DNA of 64,000 bases from Oceanobacillus saliphilus (GTDB lineage: Bacteria; Bacillota; Bacilli; Bacillales; Amphibacillaceae), in NCBI RefSeq assembly GCF_023522835.1, contig NZ_JALCZU010000001.1, positions 327,297 to 391,296 of the forward strand, given 5' to 3'. The notes under the pieces are model-generated. The model searched no databases. It worked only from the letters and a program-made list of their open reading frames with translations, and was not told the DNA's origin. A program made the translations under genes and the position numbers. Shown here in pieces: positions 25,093 through 32,310 of this stretch; the first letter of the stretch is position 1; each line of letters begins with the position of its first letter.

Positions 25093-25947
25093 TTACTCCC
25101 CTTTCGCAGCGTCCACTTGATCACCATCGGATAGTGTCAATTGACCGGTGATGACAATCTGGTCACCGGGCTGAACGTCGCCTTCTATTGCAGATTTATC
25201 GGTTTGTGTTTCCGTTATGCTTATTTCCACTTTCTCAGCTCTATCATCATTTATGATATAGACAAAGGGAAGATCATCTTCATAGACAACAGCAGATGTT
25301 GGAACGAGAATGGAATCTTCTATTTTCTTCTCGGGTATGTTCAATACGGCAATCAGTCCTGGTAAGATTTCCGATTCTTCATTTTCAACAGTGGCTTCAA
25401 TTGGATATAAACCGGTCTCATCCGGCATGACATTGACCTCTGTGATGGTTACTTCGTATTCCTGATTTTCTATCACTGTCGTAAATGTGTCGTCAACCGT
25501 AATCAGTGCCCGGACACTTGCCGTTACGGAAAATTGCAGTTTCATTTCGTTCATGTCGGCAATGATTGCAAAAGGCTCCTCGCTTGTTGCCATTTCCCCT
25601 TCTGCAGCCTGTAGTTGAATAATTTCACCGTCTTTTGATGCACGGATGTTCTGAATTCCTGCAGCAGTTGAAATTTTCGCGATCAGGTCGTCTTCTTCAA
25701 CGAATGTTCCATTTTCAACTTCCAATGCATCTACTTCACCAGGCGCCTGCAGCATAATTGGGGTAGTGCTGTTTGGCGCTGTGCGGCCATAGATTGTCTT
25801 TTCAACTACTAAATCCCCTGTTTCTGCCTCAGCAGTTTCAACTGGAACAATACGTTCCTCGACTTCTTCTGCCGCATCTTCCTCTGTACATGCTGCAAGT
25901 ATTCCCATCATTAACATTGCAGCTAAACCGAATCGCATTTTCTTCAT
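25093..25947 (-). CDS. Efflux RND transporter periplasmic-adaptor-type (MFP) lipoprotein
   Basis: A 284-residue membrane fusion protein. A lipoprotein signal (MKKMRFGLAAMLMMGILAAC) anchors it outside the membrane, followed by an acidic linker, a lipoyl-like domain (QAPGEVDALEVENGTFVEE and IRASKDGEIIQLQAAEGEM) and beta-barrel segments. The helical hairpin is very short, as expected with no outer membrane to reach. It partners the RND pump encoded three bases downstream. I take the ATG at 25947, behind GGAAGGAG; an in-frame ATG 18 bases upstream overlaps that site. Confidence 0.92.
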   Translation of the reverse strand: MKKMRFGLAAMLMMGILAACTEEDAAEEVEERIVPVETAEAETGDLVVEKTIYGRTAPNSTTPIMLQAPGEVDALEVENGTFVEEDDLIAKISTAAGIQNIRASKDGEIIQLQAAEGEMATSEEPFAIIADMNEMKLQFSVTASVRALITVDDTFTTVIENQEYEVTITEVNVMPDETGLYPIEATVENEESEILPGLIAVLNIPEKKIEDSILVPTSAVVYEDDLPFVYIINDDRAEKVEISITETQTDKSAIEGDVQPGDQIVITGQLTLSDGDQVDAAKGE

Positions 25948-25974
25948 GAATGGTGCTCCTTCCATAACGGTTCC

Positions 25975-26853
25975 TTATTTTAATAATGTTATTTTCATCG
26001 TTTTTGCCAGCTGCTCACATTCCAAAGTCAATTCAGGTATCTCTTTGAAATGGGCAAGTAAGCCTTGAATGATAATCGGTTGCGTTTCCTCTTTTGACAG
26101 CTCTGTTTCAAGTAACTGCATCGCATCCAATAATTGCTTCACTTTTTCTGTACCTGGTTCCATCTTCAAAACCTTTTCTTTCATGGCTGAGACAATTGCC
26201 ATAGAGGGGTCAATCTCACTCCCATATTTCAGTTCATTACGGAATTTTTCAGTAACGAATGTTAATGGAACCTCCCGATGTTTAAGCATTCCTGAAACAA
26301 TGTCATCCAGTCGTCTGACGAGAAAGGGGCCAATCTTTTCTCTATCGATTGCAATCTCATCAATAACAATCCATTTGGAATAAGCATTAATCAACCCATC
26401 GATTTGAATGACGACATCTACAATCATTTCCCTTATTTGCTCCCCATAAATTTCGAGAAGATTTTCCCTTAAGTTTTGGAAACTAGAAATTTTCATATGT
26501 TCCATCATTTTATCTGTTTGCTCACCAATTGAAATATTTTCCCTCACATGCATGATGATGAAATCTTTGTACGTATAAACGTAATCAATGATCGTATTAA
26601 TTTGCATCTCAAAACTTTCCCTGGGATTCAGGTTTGCTTCTCTGATTTGCTTCATTTTATCCGTCATCTGTATGTAAAAATGCTGGATTGCAGTCGTGAT
26701 AAATTGTTCTTTTGAGTCAAAATATAGATAAAAAGAACCTTTGGAAACACCTGCTGCAGAAGCAATCTCTTGAATCGAGGTTTGATGGTATCCTTTTGCA
26801 GAAAATAACTTCATTCCTGCCTCAATTAGTTTTCTTTTCTTTTCATTCAACAT
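25975..26853 (-). CDS. TetR/AcrR family transcriptional regulator of the RND operon
   Basis: A 292-residue repressor, longer than the usual ~200. The N-terminal HTH is IQEIASAAGVSKGSFYLYFD (around 24-43). The long C-terminal ligand domain resembles B. subtilis YerO, which also precedes an RND pump gene. It is first in the operon and likely represses itself and the pump through the palindrome at 27137-27154. The ATG at 26853 follows ACAGGTG; a GTG two codons upstream is within the site. Confidence 0.92.
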   Translation of the reverse strand: MLNEKKRKLIEAGMKLFSAKGYHQTSIQEIASAAGVSKGSFYLYFDSKEQFITTAIQHFYIQMTDKMKQIREANLNPRESFEMQINTIIDYVYTYKDFIIMHVRENISIGEQTDKMMEHMKISSFQNLRENLLEIYGEQIREMIVDVVIQIDGLINAYSKWIVIDEIAIDREKIGPFLVRRLDDIVSGMLKHREVPLTFVTEKFRNELKYGSEIDPSMAIVSAMKEKVLKMEPGTEKVKQLLDAMQLLETELSKEETQPIIIQGLLAHFKEIPELTLECEQLAKTMKITLLK

Positions 26854-26910
26854 GATCACCTGTTTCTTTATGTACGATTAAAGCTTGTGAATAGTTTCGT
26901 TTATGCGAAC

Positions 26911-27056
26911 AAAAGCGCAAGCGCCCGTTTAGGGACGTACGGACTGGACTGAGGCGTAGGAGATAAAGGAAACACGGCGACCGTAAGGAGCCGATGTTGA
27001 CTTATCGTACGGAGGTGAAGGAAGTCTCGCTAGTCCCTGGGCGCTGGAGCTGGACG
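26911..27056. repeat. Dispersed ~146-bp foldback repeat element (Bacillaceae intergenic type)
   Basis: A GC-richer block opening with AAAAGCGCAAGCGCCC and closing with GGGCGCTGGAGCTGGACGT. The ends fold back: AGCGCCC (26920-26926) pairs with GGGCGCT (27039-27045) and AGGGAC (26931-26936) with GTCCCT (27033-27038). The layout matches the short interspersed elements I know from many Bacillaceae genomes (AAGCGCC start, TGACTTATCG inside, GCGCTGGAGC end). It has no coding capacity and would need a transposase from elsewhere. It sits in the 5' leader of the TetR-RND operon. Confidence 0.7.
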
Positions 27057-27136
27057 TGGCTGTTTATGTGTAAAAGTTAATTGCTGCCAAAATTTATACT
27101 TTCTTTTCTCATTAGAAATATCCTGTTTGGACAAAC

Positions 27137-27154
27137 TGACTTACCGGTCAGTCA
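27137..27154. promoter_or_regulatory. TetR-type operator upstream of the RND operon
   Basis: TGACTTACCGGTCAGTCA, an 18-base near-perfect palindrome (one asymmetric pair), has the TGAC-N-ACCGGT-N-GTCA shape of known TetR-family operators. It lies about 280 bases upstream of the TetR gene, the distance enlarged by the inserted repeat. The likely ligand is the adjacent regulator; binding is inferred. Confidence 0.6.
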
Positions 27155-27337
27155 TAAATGGTTAGTAAAAATATTTAGCTGTTTTATTATATATGTCTTT
27201 CCATCAAATATGCAAGCTCGGGTAACAGGAACCTACACTCAGTGGGTATCTTATACCCGTAAATCCGGGTAAATGTCACGGATTTATGAACATTTCTTGA
27301 ATAGATGAAAACCACTGGCAGCGGGGATTGCCAGCAG

Positions 27338-27814
27338 TTACCATATATTTTTGCCTGATCCAAAGAGCATTCTCCTATTGTAATGCACAATGACTTGGCT
27401 TGTTCTTTTGTACTGACTGTCGATGGTCTTTTCGGAAGCATTCACGAGGATCCCGGTACCATCATAAAATTCTATGTATGTTTTACTTCCTTTTTGTACG
27501 TAGTTTTTCACATGATGAAATGCTACCCAAACGCAATCTTTATTTTTATCGGATGCTGTTGGAAACATGAATATCCCTCTTTCTGGGGATATGGGGACCG
27601 GCAATTTGGAGGTTGAATTCAGGATGTTTTTGACGGTTTCTTTTCTTCCGATGAGGTTGGCACCGTGAATGATACAACTGTTATCAATTATTTGCTCCGC
27701 TCTATGAACGGATAGCTTCTCGGTGTTACCTTCTAATACTTTTGTACGAAAATAGGAAGATTGTGCTGGCATTATTGCTTTTGTATCTTTTGATACAAGA
27801 TAGAGTACATTCAT
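27338..27814 (-). CDS. comK: ComK family competence transcription factor homologue (short)
   Basis: A 158-residue protein that aligns by eye with B. subtilis ComK, the activator of DNA-uptake genes. IIDNSCIIHGANLIGRK (42-58) matches ComK IVDRSCRFFGSSYAGRK, and RGIFMFPTASDKNKDCVWVA (79-98) matches NQIFLFPTLSSTRPQCGWIS; the HVKNY segment follows. It ends about 30-35 residues before the B. subtilis protein does, so the C-terminal part is missing. GGAGATGAT precedes the ATG. It could be a functional short form, a paralogue or a decaying copy. Confidence 0.82.
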   Translation of the reverse strand: MNVLYLVSKDTKAIMPAQSSYFRTKVLEGNTEKLSVHRAEQIIDNSCIIHGANLIGRKETVKNILNSTSKLPVPISPERGIFMFPTASDKNKDCVWVAFHHVKNYVQKGSKTYIEFYDGTGILVNASEKTIDSQYKRTSQVIVHYNRRMLFGSGKNIW

Positions 27815-28154
27815 ATCATCTCCATAAACCCAACGTATTTCCCCGCTTAAGTTTCTAAGACTATTTTATAATAAATTTCCAATTTTCGCACCAATAAATT
27901 AAGTACAATTGTTTTAATTGGTTTACACTTTATAAATTTATTAATAATCGCCTTACTAGCCTTGATAAAAATGAGGATATTTACATAGTTCTACCATAGG
28001 TTATTTATAACTTTCCGATGCGTATATGGAGGAATTATCGTAAAAATTCACTAAATTAGTTGAAAATAATCTGAAATGACAATTTGTTTTTCTTCCACTT
28101 TTTACGGGTACAGTCATATATAGAAAAGCACATAAATATAAAGGAGGCAATGAT
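27815..28154. other. AT-rich divergent intergenic region between comK and a small gene
   Basis: This 340-base AT-rich gap holds the comK promoter side and, at its right end, a sigma-B-like promoter. Several A/T tracts occur, but I could not define paired ComK boxes (AAAA-N5-TTTT) with confidence. No other gene is seen. Confidence 0.4.
28086..28111 (+). promoter_or_regulatory. Putative sigma-B promoter
   Basis: GTTTTT (28086-28091) and GGGTAC (28106-28111) with a 14-base spacer resemble the general-stress consensus GTTTAA-N12-14-GGGTAT, 43 bases before a small hydrophilic-protein gene. Confidence 0.35.
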
Positions 28155-28286
28155 ATGGCTGATAAAAATAAGGATAGAAATATACAACAGGATGATCGAG
28201 ATACTGAAAAAGGATCACAGTTACAATCGAATAAGATGGAGAAAGCACAAGGGAACGAGGAGAAAAAAGATAAAGATGATCAATAA
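28155..28286 (+). CDS. Small hydrophilic protein, 43 residues
   Basis: A start codon behind a strong AAAGGAGG site encodes 43 residues, almost all polar or charged (MADKNKDRNIQQDDRD... ending in EEKKDKDDQ), with no hydrophobic segment. It is probably intrinsically disordered. A clean terminator follows. Its composition, the ribosome-binding site and the sigma-B-like promoter suggest a small stress or spore-type protein; I recognise no family. A longer overlapping frame from 28084 has no ribosome-binding site. Confidence 0.65.
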   Translation: MADKNKDRNIQQDDRDTEKGSQLQSNKMEKAQGNEEKKDKDDQ

Positions 28287-28299
28287 AGGTATTATCGTG

Positions 28300-28339
28300 G
28301 TATAAGCATTGGATGAAAATCGATGCTTATACTTTTTTT
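28300..28339 (+). terminator. Terminator of the small hydrophilic-protein gene
   Basis: Perfect 10-base stem GTATAAGCAT / ATGCTTATAC followed by seven T. Confidence 0.85.
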
Positions 28340-28392
28340 CGCTCTTCTATGGTATGCTTTGACTAAGAAGTTGATTATTGGAGGGTTAAGCA

Positions 28393-28575
28393 ATGGATAT
28401 CGCTGCTTTATCTATCGTTATGTCTAATAGCAAAGTCGCTCAGAGCGCAAATATTAAGATTATGGATAATATCATGAACCTTGCTGAACAACAGGGGTCT
28501 CAGTTAATGGAAATGATGCAGGAAACTGTCCCCGTCCATCCAACATTGGGCAATCAAATCGATGTAAAATTATAA
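28393..28575 (+). CDS. YjfB family putative motility protein
   Basis: A 60-residue protein matching the YjfB family: MDIAALSIVMSNSKVAQSAN at the start, a helical middle (IMDNIMNLAEQQGSQLMEMM) and the conserved C-terminus PTLGNQIDVKL. B. subtilis yjfB belongs to the sigma-D motility regulon; its biochemical role is unknown. GGAGGG precedes the ATG. I see no clear sigma-D consensus (TAAA-N15-GCCGATAA) upstream. It has its own terminator. Confidence 0.85.
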   Translation: MDIAALSIVMSNSKVAQSANIKIMDNIMNLAEQQGSQLMEMMQETVPVHPTLGNQIDVKL

Positions 28576-28587
28576 TAATGGTTTTAG

Positions 28588-28627
28588 AAAAGCAGAACAC
28601 CTTGGAATCAGGGCTGTTCTGCTTTTT
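28588..28627 (+). terminator. Terminator of the yjfB-like gene
   Basis: Perfect 12-base stem AAAAGCAGAACA / TGTTCTGCTTTT with a T-run, 13 bases after the stop codon. Confidence 0.85.
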
Positions 28628-28724
28628 TAGGTAGAAGTATGAGGTTTGATTCGAAAACATCGTTGCAATGCCTCTAATGGAGACTCCAGACCTCACTCTT
28701 GTTTTGGTGCATTTTCAAAGCTTA

Positions 28725-28883
28725 TTATTGATTAGGCTGTTGCATGCCGCCATCTTCCTGATTTAACGGTGCTTCTTCCGGTGGTTGTTGCGGTTGCTGT
28801 TGCTGGTCACCGGTTCCGCATGCTGCGACTAAGGAAAATGCCAGAATAGGTGCACCTAATTTGATTAGCAATTTTTTATTCAT
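28725..28883 (-). CDS. Small lipoprotein, 52 residues, Gln/Pro-rich
   Basis: ATG behind a strong AAAGGAGGAATTC site encodes 52 residues. The N-terminus is a lipoprotein signal with lipobox LVAAC, Cys22 being the modified residue. The mature part is only about 30 residues, rich in Gln and Pro (GTGDQQQQPQQPPEEAP). It would be anchored outside the membrane. No family is recognised. Confidence 0.7.
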   Translation of the reverse strand: MNKKLLIKLGAPILAFSLVAACGTGDQQQQPQQPPEEAPLNQEDGGMQQPNQ

Positions 28884-29100
28884 GATAGAATTCCTCCTTT
28901 TTGATGTTCGCTATCGCAATTAGCTTAACCAAATTCATAGAAGAAATACTTATTTTTTAATCGGATGCCCATAAAAATTTTTGACTACCTTTTTTATTAT
29001 TCCGTTATTGGTCGATGAAAGACGATAACCGTAACTTCCATTCTCTATCTATTTGGAATGATAGTTCGATTCCATGACTGCTTCTTTATGTGGTGTTACC

Positions 29101-29523
29101 TTATTTAATCGCAAATGTAATTTCTGCTTCACATGCAAGTTCGCCATCCACCGTTGCGATGCCTTTTCCTTTGCCGATTGGACCCTTCATGCGTAGAATT
29201 TCCACTTCAAGTTTCAGTTGATCTCCAGGCTTGACCTGACGTTTAAAGCGACATTTATCCACGCCTGCCAAGAAGCCGATTTTCCCTTTATTGCCTTCGA
29301 TATTTAGTACAGCAATTGCACCAACCTGGGCAAGTGCCTCGACGATTAAAACTCCTGGCATTACAGGATAATCCGGAAAATGCCCTTGGAAAAATGGTTC
29401 GTTAATGGTAACATTTTTTAAGCCTACAACGCGTTTTCCTTCTTCCATCTCTGTAACCTTGTCCACTAGTAAAAATGGATAGCGATGAGGTATGATCTCT
29501 TTAATTTGTTCGATATTCAACAT
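29101..29523 (-). CDS. fabZ: 3-hydroxyacyl-[acyl-carrier-protein] dehydratase FabZ
   Basis: A 140-residue hot-dog fold dehydratase of fatty acid synthesis, forming trans-2-enoyl-ACP. The catalytic helix carries [20 protein letters not shown] (49-68) with the conserved His and Glu. The N-terminal [14 protein letters not shown] is typical. As in B. subtilis (ywpB) it lies near flhO/flhP and mbl rather than with other fab genes. AAAGGAG before ATG. Confidence 0.96.
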   Translation of the reverse strand: MLNIEQIKEIIPHRYPFLLVDKVTEMEEGKRVVGLKNVTINEPFFQGHFPDYPVMPGVLIVEALAQVGAIAVLNIEGNKGKIGFLAGVDKCRFKRQVKPGDQLKLEVEILRMKGPIGKGKGIATVDGELACEAEITFAIK

Positions 29524-29717
29524 AGGTTTGTTCTCCTTTACTATTTGTACTATTTGTCATTATATCAAAGAAATGTTTCAAGGAAAGCAAAATGAGGTAT
29601 TAGTTAGACATAGCACGAATCACTTATGTACCATTCGGTTAGAAAACGTGCAACTACGAAGCTTTTTGGGCGAATGCCTTACTTGCCAAGAAATCTTGTA
29701 TTAAAAGGAGGGATACA

Positions 29718-29864
29718 ATGCTTTGGACAATCCTGATTGTTTTACTTGTAATGTGGGCACTTGGATTCGGATTTGAAATCGGTGGTGGCTTAATTCACTT
29801 ATTGCTTGTCATTGCATTGATCGTTTTAATTATCAACCTTGTAACCGGCAGAAGGGCACCTTAG
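29718..29864 (+). CDS. Lmo0937-type small membrane protein
   Basis: A 48-residue, two-helix hydrophobic protein (MLWTILIVLLVMWALGFGFE then GGGLIHLLLVIALIVLIINL) with a short basic tail. This composition and the GFxxxxGGGLIHLLLVIA pattern match the Lmo0937 family of conserved Gram-positive membrane peptides; function unknown, with stress induction reported for some relatives. A strong AAAAGGAGGG site fixes the start. Confidence 0.85.
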   Translation: MLWTILIVLLVMWALGFGFEIGGGLIHLLLVIALIVLIINLVTGRRAP

Positions 29865-29900
29865 CAAGCTAAACGAGTAAAGTAAAAAGAAGGCAAAAAG

Positions 29901-29940
29901 AAAAGCATTTCACCTTTGATTCTAGGATGAAATGCTTTTT
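29901..29940. terminator. Bidirectional terminator between the Lmo0937-like and EpuA-like genes
   Basis: Stem AAAAGCATTTCA / TGAAATGCTTTT with A and T flanks on both sides, between convergent genes. Confidence 0.8.
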
Positions 29941-29961
29941 GGGTCTGATAAAACCTCGGGT

Positions 29962-30315
29962 CTATTCAACTTTTGTAACGATATCTACAATATGCTGCCA
30001 GGTTTCTTTTTTTAGGGCATCTGTCGGGACACCGTCACCTATGACACCATAGCCAATCATCAATCCGGCAATCAATGCAGCTGCAGCGATAATTAACACG
30101 ACAATAATTCGAAGCCAAATTGGAAAAATACGGCGTCTGGGCTTTTTATTTTTCCTTTTTTCTTCTTTTTGTTTAATTTTCTGCTGTTTTCTGGACTGCT
30201 TGTCAGTACTTGAATCAGTCTTCTCGGACTTGTTGTGTGGCGACGTTTTTTTCGCAGCACGCTTTTCTTCTTTCAATGTCCTTCTTGACTGTTTTTCTGA
30301 TTGGTTTGTTGACAT
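29962..30315 (-). CDS. EpuA family protein (annotated as DNA-directed RNA polymerase subunit beta)
   Basis: A 117-residue protein with a long, very basic, Lys/Ser-rich cytoplasmic stretch (about 1-70), then RRRIFPIWLRIIVVLIIAAA and GLMIGYGVIGDGVPTDALKK, a single membrane helix and a short extracellular tail (KETWQHIVDIV). This C-terminal block defines the EpuA family, often named RNA polymerase subunit beta without good evidence. I start at the ATG behind AAGGAG (30315); an in-frame GTG at 30351 lacks a site. It follows flhP. Confidence 0.85.
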   Translation of the reverse strand: MSTNQSEKQSRRTLKEEKRAAKKTSPHNKSEKTDSSTDKQSRKQQKIKQKEEKRKNKKPRRRIFPIWLRIIVVLIIAAAALIAGLMIGYGVIGDGVPTDALKKETWQHIVDIVTKVE

Positions 30316-30477
30316 AGTTTGTTGCTCCTTATTCCTTCTAAATCGCGACACATTTATCCCGCATTACCGGACAGTTAGATCTCCACTGAGTGAAGTTTCA
30401 CTTTATAGTTGAAGTTTAACATAACAATTGGTGATTACATAGTATTTCGTATTGTCACAATAATCTATTGGCCCTAT

Positions 30478-31311
30478 TTAGGATCTTAACTGGTTTACGA
30501 GACCCATCATTTGGTCTCCCATTGAGATTGTTCGCGAATTGAACTGATAGGAACGCTGTGCCAATATTAAATCTGCCATTTGCTGAGAGATATCGACATT
30601 TGACTGCTCCAGTGCACCGCTTTGGATGATCGTGGCATTTGGTTCTGTTAACTGAATGATTTCATCCGCATTAAACCCGAGATTTTCTGTATCAGGCAGT
30701 CGGAACATATTTTGCCCTGCTGCTTCAAGCAATCTTGGACGAACTGCCTCAACGACAGCCAGCTGTGCTTCCACCGCAGTCTGTCCGCCACGAGTGACAA
30801 TAAGTTGTCCATTCTCACGGATATCGATGGCATCAAATCCTTCTGCAAGTATGATAGGACCATTCTGACCAAGTACAGGATTGCCATCCCCAGTTGTTAG
30901 CATGAGGTCCTGATTATTATTTATAGGATTGAGAAAGAATGAGCCATCTCTTGTATATAGCGTGTTTTCCTGGCCATTTTCATTCACTTGGATTTGAAAA
31001 AGATGATTGTCCTGAAGTAATGCAGCATCAAGCACTCTACCTGTTTCAACAATCGAACCGATGGACAGGTCAAGCGTTGTGGAGCCCAATTTTGCTCCAG
31101 AACCGACTCGGATGCCATCTGGTGTCAAGCGGCCTTCTGCGTTCGCCGGATCGGACAGGTTATTCACCTGTTGAAAAAGCAGGGAAGAAAAATCAGCTTG
31201 GCGCGTTTTATATCCGGTTGTCTGACTATTTGCCATGTTATTTCCGATTAAATCGAGCTTCTGTTGCAGCTGGTTCATCGTAACAGCTGCCTGTATCATC
31301 ATTTGAGACAT
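30478..31311 (-). CDS. flhP: Flagellar hook-basal body protein FlhP
   Basis: A 277-residue rod/hook family protein. N-terminal QAAVTMNQLQQKLDLIGNNMANSQTTGYK and the C-terminal LEQSNVDISQQMADLILAQR are the paired coiled-coil ends typical of axial flagellar proteins. It is predicted to be part of the basal-body rod. It lies 57 bases after flhO, as in B. subtilis. GGAGGG before ATG. Confidence 0.93.
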   Translation of the reverse strand: MSQMMIQAAVTMNQLQQKLDLIGNNMANSQTTGYKTRQADFSSLLFQQVNNLSDPANAEGRLTPDGIRVGSGAKLGSTTLDLSIGSIVETGRVLDAALLQDNHLFQIQVNENGQENTLYTRDGSFFLNPINNNQDLMLTTGDGNPVLGQNGPIILAEGFDAIDIRENGQLIVTRGGQTAVEAQLAVVEAVRPRLLEAAGQNMFRLPDTENLGFNADEIIQLTEPNATIIQSGALEQSNVDISQQMADLILAQRSYQFNSRTISMGDQMMGLVNQLRS

Positions 31312-31368
31312 GATTTAGTCCCTCCTTCAGAACGATAAGTTCACGACATCAACCAAGCATTTTTTTAC

Positions 31369-32178
31369 TTAGCCAATACGTCCGATTTCCGAAACAGCTT
31401 TCCCCATACTTTCATCATATGCCCGCAGTACCCGCTGATTCGTTTCGAACATACGGTAAGCATTCATCATGTCTGTCATCGTCTGCAATGCATCAACATT
31501 TGACTGCTCCAGAACGCCTTGTCCGACAGTAAAAGTTGTTCCTACCGGTATCGCATCTGCTTCACCGGCATACAGGTCATTTCCTTCTTTTGTAAGTGTA
31601 TTTACATTTGCAGTGTATGAAATTCCAAGAGGTGTTGTCTGCTCTGGTGTTTGTAATGCACCTTCAGGGATCACGGTAAATTCCATTCCATTTGTTTGGA
31701 TTGCGTTACCTGCCTGATCAAGCACATAATAGCCGTGATTGGTGACGAGAAAACCTTGACCATCAACCGTAAAATTACCGTTTCGTGTATATCTGACTTC
31801 ACCGGCATCGTTTTGTACAGTAAAAAACAAAAATCCTTCTTCGTCCGCCAATGTTCCATTAATAATAGCGAGATCCGTTGTTATGCCTGTTTCCCTTACA
31901 TCTCCCTGTTTAAAGTTCGGGGCGATATCCTGCACATATACCCCTGTGTTAATGGAACCGATGGTATTGTGAACAGGAAGATTCAGACCGCCTTGGGATG
32001 TTGGGATGTTTTTGGATGAACCCATTTCGCTGAGCAGCATTTCTGGAAAAGCGCGAATTGCCGTTTGATCAGCTTTGTAACCTGGCGTATTCGCATTGGC
32101 TATATTATTTGACAATGCTTCCTGCTGGCGCTGCTGGGTGATCATTCCACTGGCTGCTGTATAAAAACCTCTTAACAA
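31369..32178 (-). CDS. flhO: Flagellar hook-basal body protein FlhO
   Basis: A 269-residue FlgG/FlgF-like rod protein: RGFYTAASGMITQQRQQEAL and NNIANANTPGYKADQ at the N-terminus, LEQSNVDALQTMTDMMNAYR at the C-terminus. It is predicted to polymerise in the flagellar rod with FlhP. The start is TTG behind GGGGGAG. It follows mbl, outside the large fla/che operon, as in B. subtilis. Confidence 0.93.
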   Translation of the reverse strand: MLRGFYTAASGMITQQRQQEALSNNIANANTPGYKADQTAIRAFPEMLLSEMGSSKNIPTSQGGLNLPVHNTIGSINTGVYVQDIAPNFKQGDVRETGITTDLAIINGTLADEEGFLFFTVQNDAGEVRYTRNGNFTVDGQGFLVTNHGYYVLDQAGNAIQTNGMEFTVIPEGALQTPEQTTPLGISYTANVNTLTKEGNDLYAGEADAIPVGTTFTVGQGVLEQSNVDALQTMTDMMNAYRMFETNQRVLRAYDESMGKAVSEIGRIG

Positions 32179-32263
32179 TACGTTCTCCCCCTTTAACCAG
32201 GTAGTTTTCTAAAAACAGGTTTACGTTACGTGTATCCCGGGTAAATAAGCTTTAAATTAAAGA

Positions 32264-32301
32264 TTCAAAAAGCACCTGTTAGTGGCAGGTCGCTTTTTGA
32301 A
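32264..32301 (-). terminator. Terminator after mbl
   Basis: Stem TTCAAAAAGC-ACCTG / CAGGT-C-GCTTTTTGAA with an eight-base loop, 10 bases after the mbl stop codon; it separates mbl from flhO. Confidence 0.75.
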
Positions 32302-32310
32302 TGAATTAGA

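Larger units (their letters stand above)
26860..27337. other. Leader region of the TetR-RND operon, with an inserted foldback repeat
   Basis: This 478-base gap carries no gene. In order towards the pump operon it has the ComK 3' flank, the TetR operator-like palindrome (27137-27154), then the foldback repeat (26911-27056) and about 60 bases of leader. Confidence 0.55.

Noticed and set aside
27187-27441. Possible frameshifted continuation of ComK
   Set aside because: The shifted frame after 27338 shows no resemblance to the ComK C-terminus, so I treat the protein as short rather than frameshifted.
28084-28305. A 73-codon frame over the small hydrophilic gene
   Set aside because: No ribosome-binding site; the AAAGGAGG site serves the other frame from 28155.
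29962-30315. True RNA polymerase beta subunit
   Set aside because: The protein is a basic single-helix membrane protein with no RpoB homology; the common name is a database label only.
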